From positions 62,001 to 126,000 of the forward strand of contig JACPFJ010000023.1 of the NCBI GenBank assembly GCA_016182975.1: a DNA stretch of 64,000 bases, given 5' to 3'. A model generated the notes under the pieces. That model saw only the letters and a program-made list of their open reading frames with translations, searched no databases and had not been told where the DNA came from. Below are positions 26,910 to 34,490 of this stretch, piece after piece. The stretch's first letter is position 1. Every line of letters begins with the position of its first letter. The position numbers and the translations under genes are program-made. This stretch comes from Deltaproteobacteria bacterium (GTDB taxonomy: Bacteria; Desulfobacterota; Desulfuromonadia; Geobacterales; Pseudopelobacteraceae).

Positions 26910-28931
26910 CTAAGCCCCCCTCACCTCCACCGCCGCATCGTACAAGGTACTCCCCCTGCCGCCGTCGGTCAGACGCTGCGACGTCAGGGCGTTCACCCCC
27001 CGACCGCCGGGAACGAACTCGCCCCACCAGACCCCTTCCGTGACCACCGTTCCCACCGGCACCCTCTCCGTGACCTTGAGTGTGAAGCCGACCTCGCCGA
27101 GCCCGTTGTACGCCGTCACCTGCTCCCCGTCCGCCAGGCCGCGCGCCGCGGCATCCAGCGGGTTCATCATCAGCGCCTGTCCCTGTTGCCGGGTCCGCAG
27201 CTCGTCCTGCTCGTAGAAGGAGGAGTTGAGGGCGTAGGGGGTGGCGGACGGTTGCAGCCGCAGCGGGAAGCCGTCCCCCTCGGCATGGGTGGGAAGCGGG
27301 CGCGGCAGCGGCTCCCCCTCGCGCTCGTTCAGGATCTCGATCCGCCCCGACGGGGTCTGCCAGACACTTTTCGGATCGGTGGGAGGCGCCAGGAAGACCG
27401 GCTCGCCACGCCGGAGCCGCTCCGTGACAGCCGCATCCCGCCAGGGGGTCTCGTACCCGATCAGCTGTTCCACCAGTTCCTCGGCGGACTGGCGGAAAAA
27501 CGGCTCGTCCCACCCCATTCTCCGGGCGAGCAGGCTGAAGACCTCCCAGTTGCTCTTCGACTCACCCACCGGCGGTATGGCGGCGGCGCAGCGCTGGCTG
27601 TGGTAGCCGCCGTAGCAGCGGTACAGGTCGGCATGCTCCAGCGAGCTGGTAGCGGGCAGGACGATGTCGGCATAGCGGGCGGTATCGGTCATGAAGCGCT
27701 CGTGCACCACGGTGAACAGGTCATTGCGTCCCAGACCGCGGATGACCGCGTTCTGGTCGGGGGTTACGGCGGCCGGGTTGGAGTGGTAGACATACAGGGA
27801 CATGACCGGAGGGCCGTCCAGCTCGTTGAGCGCCGCACCCAGCTGGTTCATGCTGACGATGCGGGTCGGTCGCGCCATGAAATCCTCGCGCAGCACCTTG
27901 TGCATCGGGAAGGCCGGCCCGGTGGAGCTGCCGGTGAGGATGCCGCCTCCCTGGCGCTGCCAGGCGCCGGTCACGGCAGGTAGGCATGAAATGGTGCGGA
28001 CGGTCATGGCTCCGTTTGCGTAGCGGGTCAGGCCGCTCCCCAGGCGGATGAAGGGGGCGCGGGCCCGGGCGTACTCCCGCGCCATCCGCTCGATGGTCTC
28101 CGCCGGCAGGCCACAGAGCGGGGCCATCCGCTCCGGACCGCAGTCCGGCAGCACCCGTTCGGCAAATTCGTCGAAGCCTGACACGTTTGCGGCGAGAAAC
28201 GCCCGGTCCGCCAACCCCTCCCGCACGATGCAGTGCAGCATCCCCAGGGCCAGCGCCCCGTCGCCGCCGGGGCGGACGATGAACGCCTCGTCCACCGCCT
28301 GCATGGTGGGGGTGAGGTAGGTGTCAACGGCCCAGAGCCGGGCGCCGCGGTGCCGCGCCGTCTGGGCGTCGCGCATGGCGTGGATGCTGGTGGCGGCGGC
28401 GTTGATCCCCCACAGGATGATCAGGTCGCTTGCCTGCATCTCGGCCGGGTCCATGGCCGGGGTCTCCCCCATGACCTGCTTCCAGCCCGCGTCCTTGGCC
28501 GGGGAGCAGATGGTCCGCTCCAGCCGCGAGGCGCCCATGTGGTGAAAGAAGGGGTGGCCGCTGTTCCTCTGCACCAGCCCCATGGTGCCGCCATAGGAGT
28601 AGGGGAGGATGCATTCCCCGCCGTAGTCGGCGACCAGTTCCCGCCAGCAGAAGCAGATGCGTTCGACCGCCTCCGTCCAGGTGATCGGCGCAAAGGCCCC
28701 CTCACCCTTGGCGCCGGTCCGCAGGAGCGGCCGGGTCAGGCGACGGGGGGAATGCACGCTCCTCTCGTAGCGGTTCATCTTGGGACAGAGCAGCCCGCGG
28801 GTGACGGGGTGATCGGGATCGCCGCTCACCCGCACGGCGCGGCCATCATTTACCTCCACCAGCATGCCGCAGGTATCGGGACAGTCGAAGGGACAGACGG
28901 AACGAACTATGGTTGTGCTCATGCCCTGCAT
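26910..28931 (-). CDS. Molybdopterin oxidoreductase, DMSO reductase family
   Basis: This 673-residue protein belongs to the bis-MGD molybdenum (or tungsten) enzyme family. A 4Fe-4S site is formed by Cys13, Cys17 and Cys21 (CPFDCPDTC) and Cys49 (LLCPK). The molybdopterin domain follows, with ICSPAKDAGW near residue 140 as the probable Mo-ligand region, holding Cys rather than Sec. The C-terminal molydopterin dinucleotide-binding domain starts near 560. No twin-arginine signal is present, so the enzyme is probably cytoplasmic. No partner subunits are adjacent and the substrate is unknown. AGGAGAGAGG precedes the chosen ATG; another ATG lies nine bases downstream. Confidence 0.88.
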   Translation of the reverse strand: MQGMSTTIVRSVCPFDCPDTCGMLVEVNDGRAVRVSGDPDHPVTRGLLCPKMNRYERSVHSPRRLTRPLLRTGAKGEGAFAPITWTEAVERICFCWRELVADYGGECILPYSYGGTMGLVQRNSGHPFFHHMGASRLERTICSPAKDAGWKQVMGETPAMDPAEMQASDLIILWGINAAATSIHAMRDAQTARHRGARLWAVDTYLTPTMQAVDEAFIVRPGGDGALALGMLHCIVREGLADRAFLAANVSGFDEFAERVLPDCGPERMAPLCGLPAETIERMAREYARARAPFIRLGSGLTRYANGAMTVRTISCLPAVTGAWQRQGGGILTGSSTGPAFPMHKVLREDFMARPTRIVSMNQLGAALNELDGPPVMSLYVYHSNPAAVTPDQNAVIRGLGRNDLFTVVHERFMTDTARYADIVLPATSSLEHADLYRCYGGYHSQRCAAAIPPVGESKSNWEVFSLLARRMGWDEPFFRQSAEELVEQLIGYETPWRDAAVTERLRRGEPVFLAPPTDPKSVWQTPSGRIEILNEREGEPLPRPLPTHAEGDGFPLRLQPSATPYALNSSFYEQDELRTRQQGQALMMNPLDAAARGLADGEQVTAYNGLGEVGFTLKVTERVPVGTVVTEGVWWGEFVPGGRGVNALTSQRLTDGGRGSTLYDAAVEVRGA

Positions 28932-29082
28932 CCTCTCTCCTCTTGATAAAAACCTGACAGGTGCGATATAGTGACTTTTCGGGTCTCTGTGAACCTGTTT
29001 GCATCGGCAGTATACTACGGCCGTTCCAAAAAACAATTGCGGATAAAATCGAGTGGCAGGAACCTGTCCTCTGGGGGCTTGA

Positions 29083-29643
29083 ATGACGCATCAGCCTGAC
29101 ATCCAGCATTACGCCGTCTCCGTGGTCGGCAAGGACCGGCCGGGGATCGTGGCCGGCATCACCGAGGTGCTCTTCCGTCTCGGCTGCAACATCGCCGACT
29201 CCAGCTGCACCATGCTGGCCGGCGAGTTCGCCATGATCCTGATCGTCTCCCATCCAAGGCCGTTCGGCAAGGGGCGCCTGTTCGAGGAGCTGAAACCGGT
29301 CTGCGAGGGGCTGGGCATGTCCCTGGCCGTGCGTACCCTGCACGCTGACGAGACGGAGCGTCAGGAGGCGGGCGGGGAGATCTGCATGGTCTCGGTCTAC
29401 GGCGCCGACCAGCCTGGTATCGTCTACCGTGTGACCCGCGAACTGGCCGGACTGGGGATCAACATCACGGACCTCAACACCAAGCTGATCGGGACCGAGG
29501 CAGAACCGGTGTACGTGATGATGCTTGAGGCGGCCCTGCCGGACGGCCAGACCCCGGAGGGGCTCGAAGCGCTGCTGGGCGACCTGAAGAAGGAGCTGAA
29601 CGTGGAGATCGGCGTGCGGGTCATTACGCCGGTCTCGCTCTGA
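29083..29643 (+). CDS. Double ACT-domain protein, GcvR-like
   Basis: This 186-residue protein consists of two ACT domains (about 8-85 and 98-175), each starting with the pattern V.G.D.PGIV (GKDRPGIVAGIT and GADQPGIVYRVT). This layout matches the GcvR-type family, in which the ACT domains bind small ligands such as amino acids. E. coli GcvR antagonises GcvA, but no gcv genes are nearby, so a role in glycine regulation is uncertain. The deformylase gene follows three bases downstream. Confidence 0.85.
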   Translation: MTHQPDIQHYAVSVVGKDRPGIVAGITEVLFRLGCNIADSSCTMLAGEFAMILIVSHPRPFGKGRLFEELKPVCEGLGMSLAVRTLHADETERQEAGGEICMVSVYGADQPGIVYRVTRELAGLGINITDLNTKLIGTEAEPVYVMMLEAALPDGQTPEGLEALLGDLKKELNVEIGVRVITPVSL

Positions 29644-29646
29644 GCC

Positions 29647-30153
29647 ATGCCGGTCCGAACGATCCTCAGCTATCCCCACCCGCTGCTGAAACAGGTCTGC
29701 CAGGCCGTGGAGACGATTGAAGGCGACATACACGCCCTCGTCGCGGACCTGCTCGACACGATGCTTGCCGGCCCCGGCTCGGTAGGTGTGGCCGCCCCCC
29801 AGATCGGCGTCGCGTTGCGTGTCTGCGTGGTGGACGTATCGGCCAGCCGCCACGGCAAGGGGAACAACCACGGCCTGCTCTGCATGATCAACCCCGTGAT
29901 CATGCAGAGCAGCGGGGCCGCCGTCATGCGCGAGGGATGCATGAGCGTGCCGGACTACACCGGCGACGTGGAGCGCTCGCAGGAGATCACGGTCCGTTTC
30001 CTGGAACCGGCCGGAAACGAACGGGAGATCAGCGCGACCGGCTTCGAGGCGGTTGCCATCCAGCACGAGATGGACCACTTGGACGGGGTGCTCTTCCTGG
30101 ACCGGATCACCTGCCTCAAGACCGGGCTGTTCCGGAGAAAGAATTACCGGTAG
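29647..30153 (+). CDS. def: Peptide deformylase
   Basis: This enzyme removes the formyl group from the initiator methionine of new proteins. The 168-residue length is standard. The three family motifs are present: motif 1 as SVGVAAPQ (45-52), motif 2 EGCMS with metal-binding Cys98, and motif 3 QHEMDH (139-144) with the HExxH metal and catalytic residues. Motif 1 has Ser where GxGxAAxQ usually begins with Gly, a mild deviation seen in some secondary deformylases. No fmt gene is adjacent. It lies three bases after the ACT gene. Confidence 0.93.
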   Translation: MPVRTILSYPHPLLKQVCQAVETIEGDIHALVADLLDTMLAGPGSVGVAAPQIGVALRVCVVDVSASRHGKGNNHGLLCMINPVIMQSSGAAVMREGCMSVPDYTGDVERSQEITVRFLEPAGNEREISATGFEAVAIQHEMDHLDGVLFLDRITCLKTGLFRRKNYR

Positions 30154-30220
30154 GGGCTGGTCTTGTGCCTGCCCCCGATACAGGCGCACACAAGTGGTGC
30201 CCTTACAAAGCGAGGAAAAC

Positions 30221-30769
30221 ATGGCCGAACTACTTACCAAAAAGGAACAGCGGGAGCTTTTGAAGATCGCCCGCAACACCATCGTCACCTCAGTCACCAG
30301 CGGCAAACTCCCCCCTGTCGAGACCGCATCCGAAGCCCTCAATGCCGAAAGGGGCTGCTTCGTGACCATCAAGCAGCAGGGGCGGCTGCGGGGGTGCATC
30401 GGCAACTTCGTCTCCGAGCAGCCGCTCTACTGCCTGGTGCAGGAGATGGCGGTCTCCGCCGCGACCCGCGACCCGCGCTTCTATCCCATGAAGCCGCACG
30501 ACCTGGACGATTTCCACCTGGAGATATCGGTGCTCTCGCCGCTGAAGAAGATCGACACCGTGGAGGAGATCCAGGTCGGCAGGCACGGCCTCTATCTCGT
30601 CAAGAACAGTTACCGCGGCGTGCTGCTCCCCCAGGTGGCCACGGAATACGGCTGGGACCGGGAAACATTCCTGAAGCACACCTGTCTCAAGGCCGGCCTG
30701 CCCGAGAACGCCTGGCAGAGGGAGTGCGACATCTTCATCTTCAGCGCGCTGGTGTTCGGGGAGGCGTGA
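30221..30769 (+). CDS. amrA: AMMECR1-domain protein (AmmeMemoRadiSam system protein A)
   Basis: This 182-residue protein is an AMMECR1-domain protein. The conserved core is visible as FVTIKQQGRLRGCIGNF and DPRFYPM, with EISVLSPL and GVLLPQVATEYGWD in the second half. Members often occur with Memo and radical SAM genes, which are not in this window. The biochemical function is not established. Start ATG 30221 has AGGA nine bases upstream; the open frame further upstream overlaps def and was rejected. A perfect terminator hairpin follows. Confidence 0.9.
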   Translation: MAELLTKKEQRELLKIARNTIVTSVTSGKLPPVETASEALNAERGCFVTIKQQGRLRGCIGNFVSEQPLYCLVQEMAVSAATRDPRFYPMKPHDLDDFHLEISVLSPLKKIDTVEEIQVGRHGLYLVKNSYRGVLLPQVATEYGWDRETFLKHTCLKAGLPENAWQRECDIFIFSALVFGEA

Positions 30770-30804
30770 TTTGGCCGCTGGACAGGGTGGCGATGTGGAA
30801 TCGG

Positions 30805-30840
30805 CAAAACGAGAGCGGCAGCAATGCCGCTCTCGTTTTG
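30805..30840 (+). terminator. Strong intrinsic terminator after the AMMECR1 gene
   Basis: A perfect 16-bp stem (CAAAACGAGAGCGGCA with its complement, loop GCAA) is followed by TTTG. Because the outer stem is A/T-rich on both sides, it could act in both directions. Confidence 0.88.
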
Positions 30841-30998
30841 TTTGTGTGGCATTTGACGGGCTGGGGTCAAAGCGTCGCACCGAAATGTTGCGGCGTTTTT
30901 TGTTTTACTTCTAAAATGCTGAAAAATCCTTTATTATTTGCGGCGGTTTCAACTGCGAACTGGTTCCATATGATTTCAGGGCTTGACAGGAGACAATT

Positions 30999-31328
30999 AT
31001 GGGCGAACTGGACAAACAGCTTGTTGAAGAGCTGAAACGGCGGCTGCCGCCGGACGTGCAGCAACATATCCGACGGATGATCATGTACGGTTCACGGTCG
31101 AGGGGGGACGCCGCCGAGGATTCCGATCTCGACCTGGTGGCGCTGGTGGACGAGAATACCCCCGAGCTTGAGCGAACCCTTGATGAAATCGCCTATAACG
31201 TCATGTGGGATCACGATTTCAAGCCGATAATCTCGCTCAAGGTGTTTGCCGAGGAACGCTTCCGCAGCGCCGTAGCCAGGGGCTTTTCCTACTACCGCAA
31301 TGTTGAGCGCGAAGGGGTTACGGTATGA
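30999..31328 (+). CDS. mntA: MntA-type nucleotidyltransferase (antitoxin)
   Basis: This 109-residue minimal nucleotidyltransferase has the polymerase-beta signature GSRSRGDAAEDSDLDL (about 32-47), with the metal-binding SDLD aspartates. In characterised MNT-HEPN pairs the nucleotidyltransferase adds AMP to the HEPN toxin and silences it. Here the stop overlaps the start of a HEPN gene as ATGA, which is the normal module structure. A second such pair is found at 61.8-62.5 kb. Confidence 0.88.
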   Translation: MGELDKQLVEELKRRLPPDVQQHIRRMIMYGSRSRGDAAEDSDLDLVALVDENTPELERTLDEIAYNVMWDHDFKPIISLKVFAEERFRSAVARGFSYYRNVEREGVTV

Positions 31329-31699
31329 TCGACGAAGTCAGGCGATATCTGGACAAAGCGGACCACGCACTTATCGTGGCTGAGGATCTGATGGGGCAAG
31401 GACATGCGCCGGATGCGGCCAGCAAGATTTATTACGCCATGTTTTACGCGACCAAGGCCCTTTTGGTTTCGGAAGGTATTGATGTAGTCAAGCATTCGGC
31501 GGTGGAGTCGGCCTTCGGCTACCAGTTCGCAAAGCCGGGCAGAATCGATGCCAGGTATCATAAAATGCTGATGAATGCCCGTAAGATCCGGGAAATTGCA
31601 GATTACGACATCGATGAAGAGATCGTCGAGCCGGTTGCATCCCTGAAGATAGAGGAAGGCCGGCATTTCTGGCGGAGATCAAGCGGTTTCTCGGTGTAG
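31325..31699 (+). CDS. hepT: HEPN-domain protein (toxin of a MNT/HEPN pair)
   Basis: This 124-residue HEPN-domain protein is translationally coupled to the nucleotidyltransferase gene. The family pattern AASKIYYAMFYATKALL (about 38-54) is clear, followed by KHSAVESAFGYQF. Near residues 88-95 it has KIREIADYD, the R-x4-Y form of the HEPN active-site region. HEPN proteins of this type are usually RNases controlled by AMPylation on a Tyr near that motif. The function as a toxin is inferred from the pairing. Confidence 0.85.
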   Translation: MIDEVRRYLDKADHALIVAEDLMGQGHAPDAASKIYYAMFYATKALLVSEGIDVVKHSAVESAFGYQFAKPGRIDARYHKMLMNARKIREIADYDIDEEIVEPVASLKIEEGRHFWRRSSGFSV

Positions 31700-31780
31700 C
31701 GTAAAGATTGCCAAATCACGCTGAAAGAGTTGCCAGAAAGAACGGCGCGTCAGGCTTGTATATGGGTTTGGGTTTGTTGA

Positions 31781-31810
31781 ATTTGGGCACGCCCAAATGA
31801 ACGCCCAAAT
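31781..31810. repeat. Inverted plus direct repeat upstream of uvrB
   Basis: ATTTGGGC (31781-31788) and GCCCAAAT (31791-31798) form a perfect 8-bp inverted repeat with a 2-base gap. A further GCCCAAAT occurs at 31803-31810. The cluster ends 18 bases before the uvrB start, where no Shine-Dalgarno sequence is visible. It could be an operator or a leader hairpin. Confidence 0.7.
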
Positions 31811-31828
31811 AAAAAACACCATGTAATT

Positions 31829-33826
31829 ATGACAACGTTCAACCTCACCACATCCTACATCCCCCGCGGCGACCAGCCCCAGGCCATCGACGAACTGGTC
31901 GCGGGGGTCGAGCGCGGCGACCGGCACCAGGTGCTCCTGGGCGTCACCGGCTCGGGCAAGACCTTCACCGTGGCCAACGTCATCGCCCGCACCGGCCGGC
32001 CGGCCCTGGTGCTGGCCCCCAACAAGACCCTGGCGGCCCAGCTCTACGGGGAATTCAAGGAACTCTTTCCCGAGAACGCCGTGGAGTACTTCGTCTCCTA
32101 CTACGACTACTACCAGCCCGAGGCCTACCTCCCCACCACCGACACCTTCATCGAGAAGGACTCCTCGATCAACGACGAGATCGACAAGATGCGCCACTCG
32201 GCCACCCGCAGCCTGCTGACGCGGCGGGACACGATCATCGTGGCCTCGGTCTCCTGCATCTACGGCATCGGTTCGCCCGAGGCCTACGCCAGCCTGCACA
32301 TCTTCTTCCACCAGGGGGAGGATTTCGGCCGCGACACCCTGCTCAGGAAGCTGGTGGAGATCCAGTATGAACGCAACGACACCAACTTCCACCGCGGGAC
32401 GTTCCGGGTGCGGGGGGACGTGATCGAGGTCTTCCCGGCCTACGACAGTGAAAAGGCCCTCAGGATCGAGTTCTTCGGCGACGAGGTCGAGGCGATCAGC
32501 GAGATCGACCCGCTGCGCGGCGTGGTCCTGCAGCGCCTGTCCAAATGCGCCATCTATCCCGCCTCCCACTACGTCTCCACCCGCGAGACCCTGGAGCGGG
32601 CCGTGGAACAGATCCGGGTGGACCTGGGGGAGCGCATCAGGTATTTCCGCGAGCAAAACATGCTCCTGGAGGCGCAGCGCATCGAACAGCGCACCTTCTA
32701 CGACATCGAGATGATGGAGGAGATGGGCTTCTGCCAGGGGATCGAGAACTACTCGCGCTACTTCGACGGACGGGCGCCGGGCGAGCCACCCTACACCCTG
32801 ATCGACTACTTCCCCGAGGACTTCGTGCTCTTCGTGGACGAGTCCCACATCACCATCCCCCAGGTGGGGGGGATGTACCGCGGCGACCGTTCGCGCAAGG
32901 AGACGCTGGTAAATTACGGCTTCCGCCTGCCGGCGGCCCTGGACAACCGGCCGCTCAACTTCCGGGAGTTCGAGGCGCGCATCCGCCAGGCGGTCTACGT
33001 CTCGGCCACACCGGCCGACTTCGAGATGGAGCGGGCTGGCGGGGTGTTCGTGGAGCAGGTCATCCGCCCCACCGGCCTGGTGGACCCGGTGATCGAGGTC
33101 AGGGCGGCGACCGGCCAAGTGGACGACCTGCTGCACGAGGTCCGGCTGACCGTGGCCAGGGGCGAGCGGGTGTTGGTGACGACGCTGACCAAACGCATGG
33201 CCGAGGAGTTGACCAACTACTACCGCGATCTGGGGGTACGCGTGCGCTATCTGCACTCCGACATCGTCACCATCGAGCGGATGGAGATCCTGCGCTCCTT
33301 AAGGCTGGGGGAGTTCGACGTGCTGGTGGGGATCAACCTGCTGCGCGAGGGGCTGGATCTGCCGGAGGTCTCGCTGGTGGCCATCCTGGACGCCGACAAG
33401 GAGGGTTTTCTGCGCTCGGCCCGCTCCCTGATCCAGACCTGCGGCCGCGCCGCCCGCAACGTGAGCGGCCGGGTGCTGATGTACGCCGACACGGTGACCC
33501 GCTCGATGAGGGAGTGTATCGACGAAACCGAGCGGCGCCGCGTCAAGCAGCTGGCCTGGAACGAGGAGCACGGCATTACACCGGAGACGGTCAAGAAGGG
33601 GCTGCGCACCATCCTGGAGTCTATCGAGGAGAAGGACTACTTCACCCCGTCCACTGTGGCCGAGACACCCGAGGAGTACGGCGTTGCGGCGAAAGACCTT
33701 CCCAAGCTGATCAAGAGGCTGCGCAAGGAGATGCTGGAGGCGGCGAAGGATCTGGAGTTCGAACGGGCGGCGGAGTTGCGGGACAGGGTCAAGCGGTTGG
33801 AAGAGATGGAGCTGGCGCTGCGGTAA
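31829..33826 (+). CDS. uvrB: Excinuclease ABC subunit B (UvrB)
   Basis: UvrB verifies DNA damage and loads UvrC in nucleotide excision repair. The 665-residue length is normal. Walker A GVTGSGKT is at 38-45, the damage-probing beta-hairpin lies around [13 protein letters not shown], and helicase motifs DESH and QTCGRAARN are present. The C-terminal UVR motif (about 625-665), [18 protein letters not shown], binds UvrC. No ribosome binding site is evident before the ATG. There is no uvrA or uvrC nearby. Confidence 0.97.
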   Translation: MTTFNLTTSYIPRGDQPQAIDELVAGVERGDRHQVLLGVTGSGKTFTVANVIARTGRPALVLAPNKTLAAQLYGEFKELFPENAVEYFVSYYDYYQPEAYLPTTDTFIEKDSSINDEIDKMRHSATRSLLTRRDTIIVASVSCIYGIGSPEAYASLHIFFHQGEDFGRDTLLRKLVEIQYERNDTNFHRGTFRVRGDVIEVFPAYDSEKALRIEFFGDEVEAISEIDPLRGVVLQRLSKCAIYPASHYVSTRETLERAVEQIRVDLGERIRYFREQNMLLEAQRIEQRTFYDIEMMEEMGFCQGIENYSRYFDGRAPGEPPYTLIDYFPEDFVLFVDESHITIPQVGGMYRGDRSRKETLVNYGFRLPAALDNRPLNFREFEARIRQAVYVSATPADFEMERAGGVFVEQVIRPTGLVDPVIEVRAATGQVDDLLHEVRLTVARGERVLVTTLTKRMAEELTNYYRDLGVRVRYLHSDIVTIERMEILRSLRLGEFDVLVGINLLREGLDLPEVSLVAILDADKEGFLRSARSLIQTCGRAARNVSGRVLMYADTVTRSMRECIDETERRRVKQLAWNEEHGITPETVKKGLRTILESIEEKDYFTPSTVAETPEEYGVAAKDLPKLIKRLRKEMLEAAKDLEFERAAELRDRVKRLEEMELALR

Positions 33827-33908
33827 TTGAAAATCCTTGTCCATGCAGCAGCGTTCATGTAAAATTAACTGCTTGTACAGAACCATACCCGATGGAGGAT
33901 GCTGACGA

Positions 33909-34349
33909 ATGAAACAACTCAAAAACCGGCACGGCTTTACCCTGATAGAGATCATGGTGGTGATAGTCATCCTGGCACTCCTGGCGGCGCTGGTTGGCCC
34001 CAAGCTGATGGGGCGCACCGATGACGCCAAGATCACCGACGCCAAGGTACAGATCAAGAACATCGAGACGGCGCTCAAACTCTACAAGCTCGACAACGGC
34101 GCCTACCCGGCCACCGAGCAGGGGCTGAACTCCCTGGTGGAAAAACCGACCGTCGGCATCATCCCGAAGAACTACAAGGAGGGTGGTTACCTGGAGAGCA
34201 GGAAGGTGCCCAAGGACCCCTGGGGCAACGATTATGTCTACGTCTCACCCGGCGAGCACGGAGACTATGACCTGTCGTCCTTGGGACTCGACGGTGCCAA
34301 GGGGGGCGAGGGGAAGAACGCCGACATCACCAGTTGGGACCTGAAATAG
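33909..34349 (+). CDS. gspG: Type II secretion major pseudopilin (GspG-like)
   Basis: This 146-residue pseudopilin has a class III signal with cleavage expected after Gly9 (HG/FTLIE), the required Glu at position 5 of the mature protein and a hydrophobic helix to about residue 33. The C-terminal domain shows the GspG hallmark features [18 protein letters not shown] and a calcium-site-like DLSSLG. No other gsp genes are adjacent, so this is an orphan. Geobacter species use an orphan pseudopilin (OxpG) to secrete OmpB, but equivalence is not shown here. Confidence 0.9.
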   Translation: MKQLKNRHGFTLIEIMVVIVILALLAALVGPKLMGRTDDAKITDAKVQIKNIETALKLYKLDNGAYPATEQGLNSLVEKPTVGIIPKNYKEGGYLESRKVPKDPWGNDYVYVSPGEHGDYDLSSLGLDGAKGGEGKNADITSWDLK

Positions 34350-34371
34350 GGGGCCATTTCCCAGAATTCAG

Positions 34372-34399
34372 TTGAAATTTTTAAATATTGCGTTATAGT
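34372..34399 (+). promoter_or_regulatory. Probable sigma-70 promoter of ppdK
   Basis: TTGAAA (34372-34377) and TATAGT (34394-34399) are separated by 16 bases in an AT-rich gap about 90 bases before ppdK. The placement fits a simple vegetative promoter; it is a pattern match only. Confidence 0.5.
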
Positions 34400-34490
34400 G
34401 AGTGCCTCTAACCCATTATTTTTATTATGAATAAACGTTTTTAGTCAGTGTAAACGCTAAGACGTAATCACCAATGAGGAGGCAGCACAA

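Noticed and set aside
32545-33912. Long + frame overlapping uvrB
   Set aside because: UvrB motifs account for this DNA. The other frame is low complexity and joins no neighbour.
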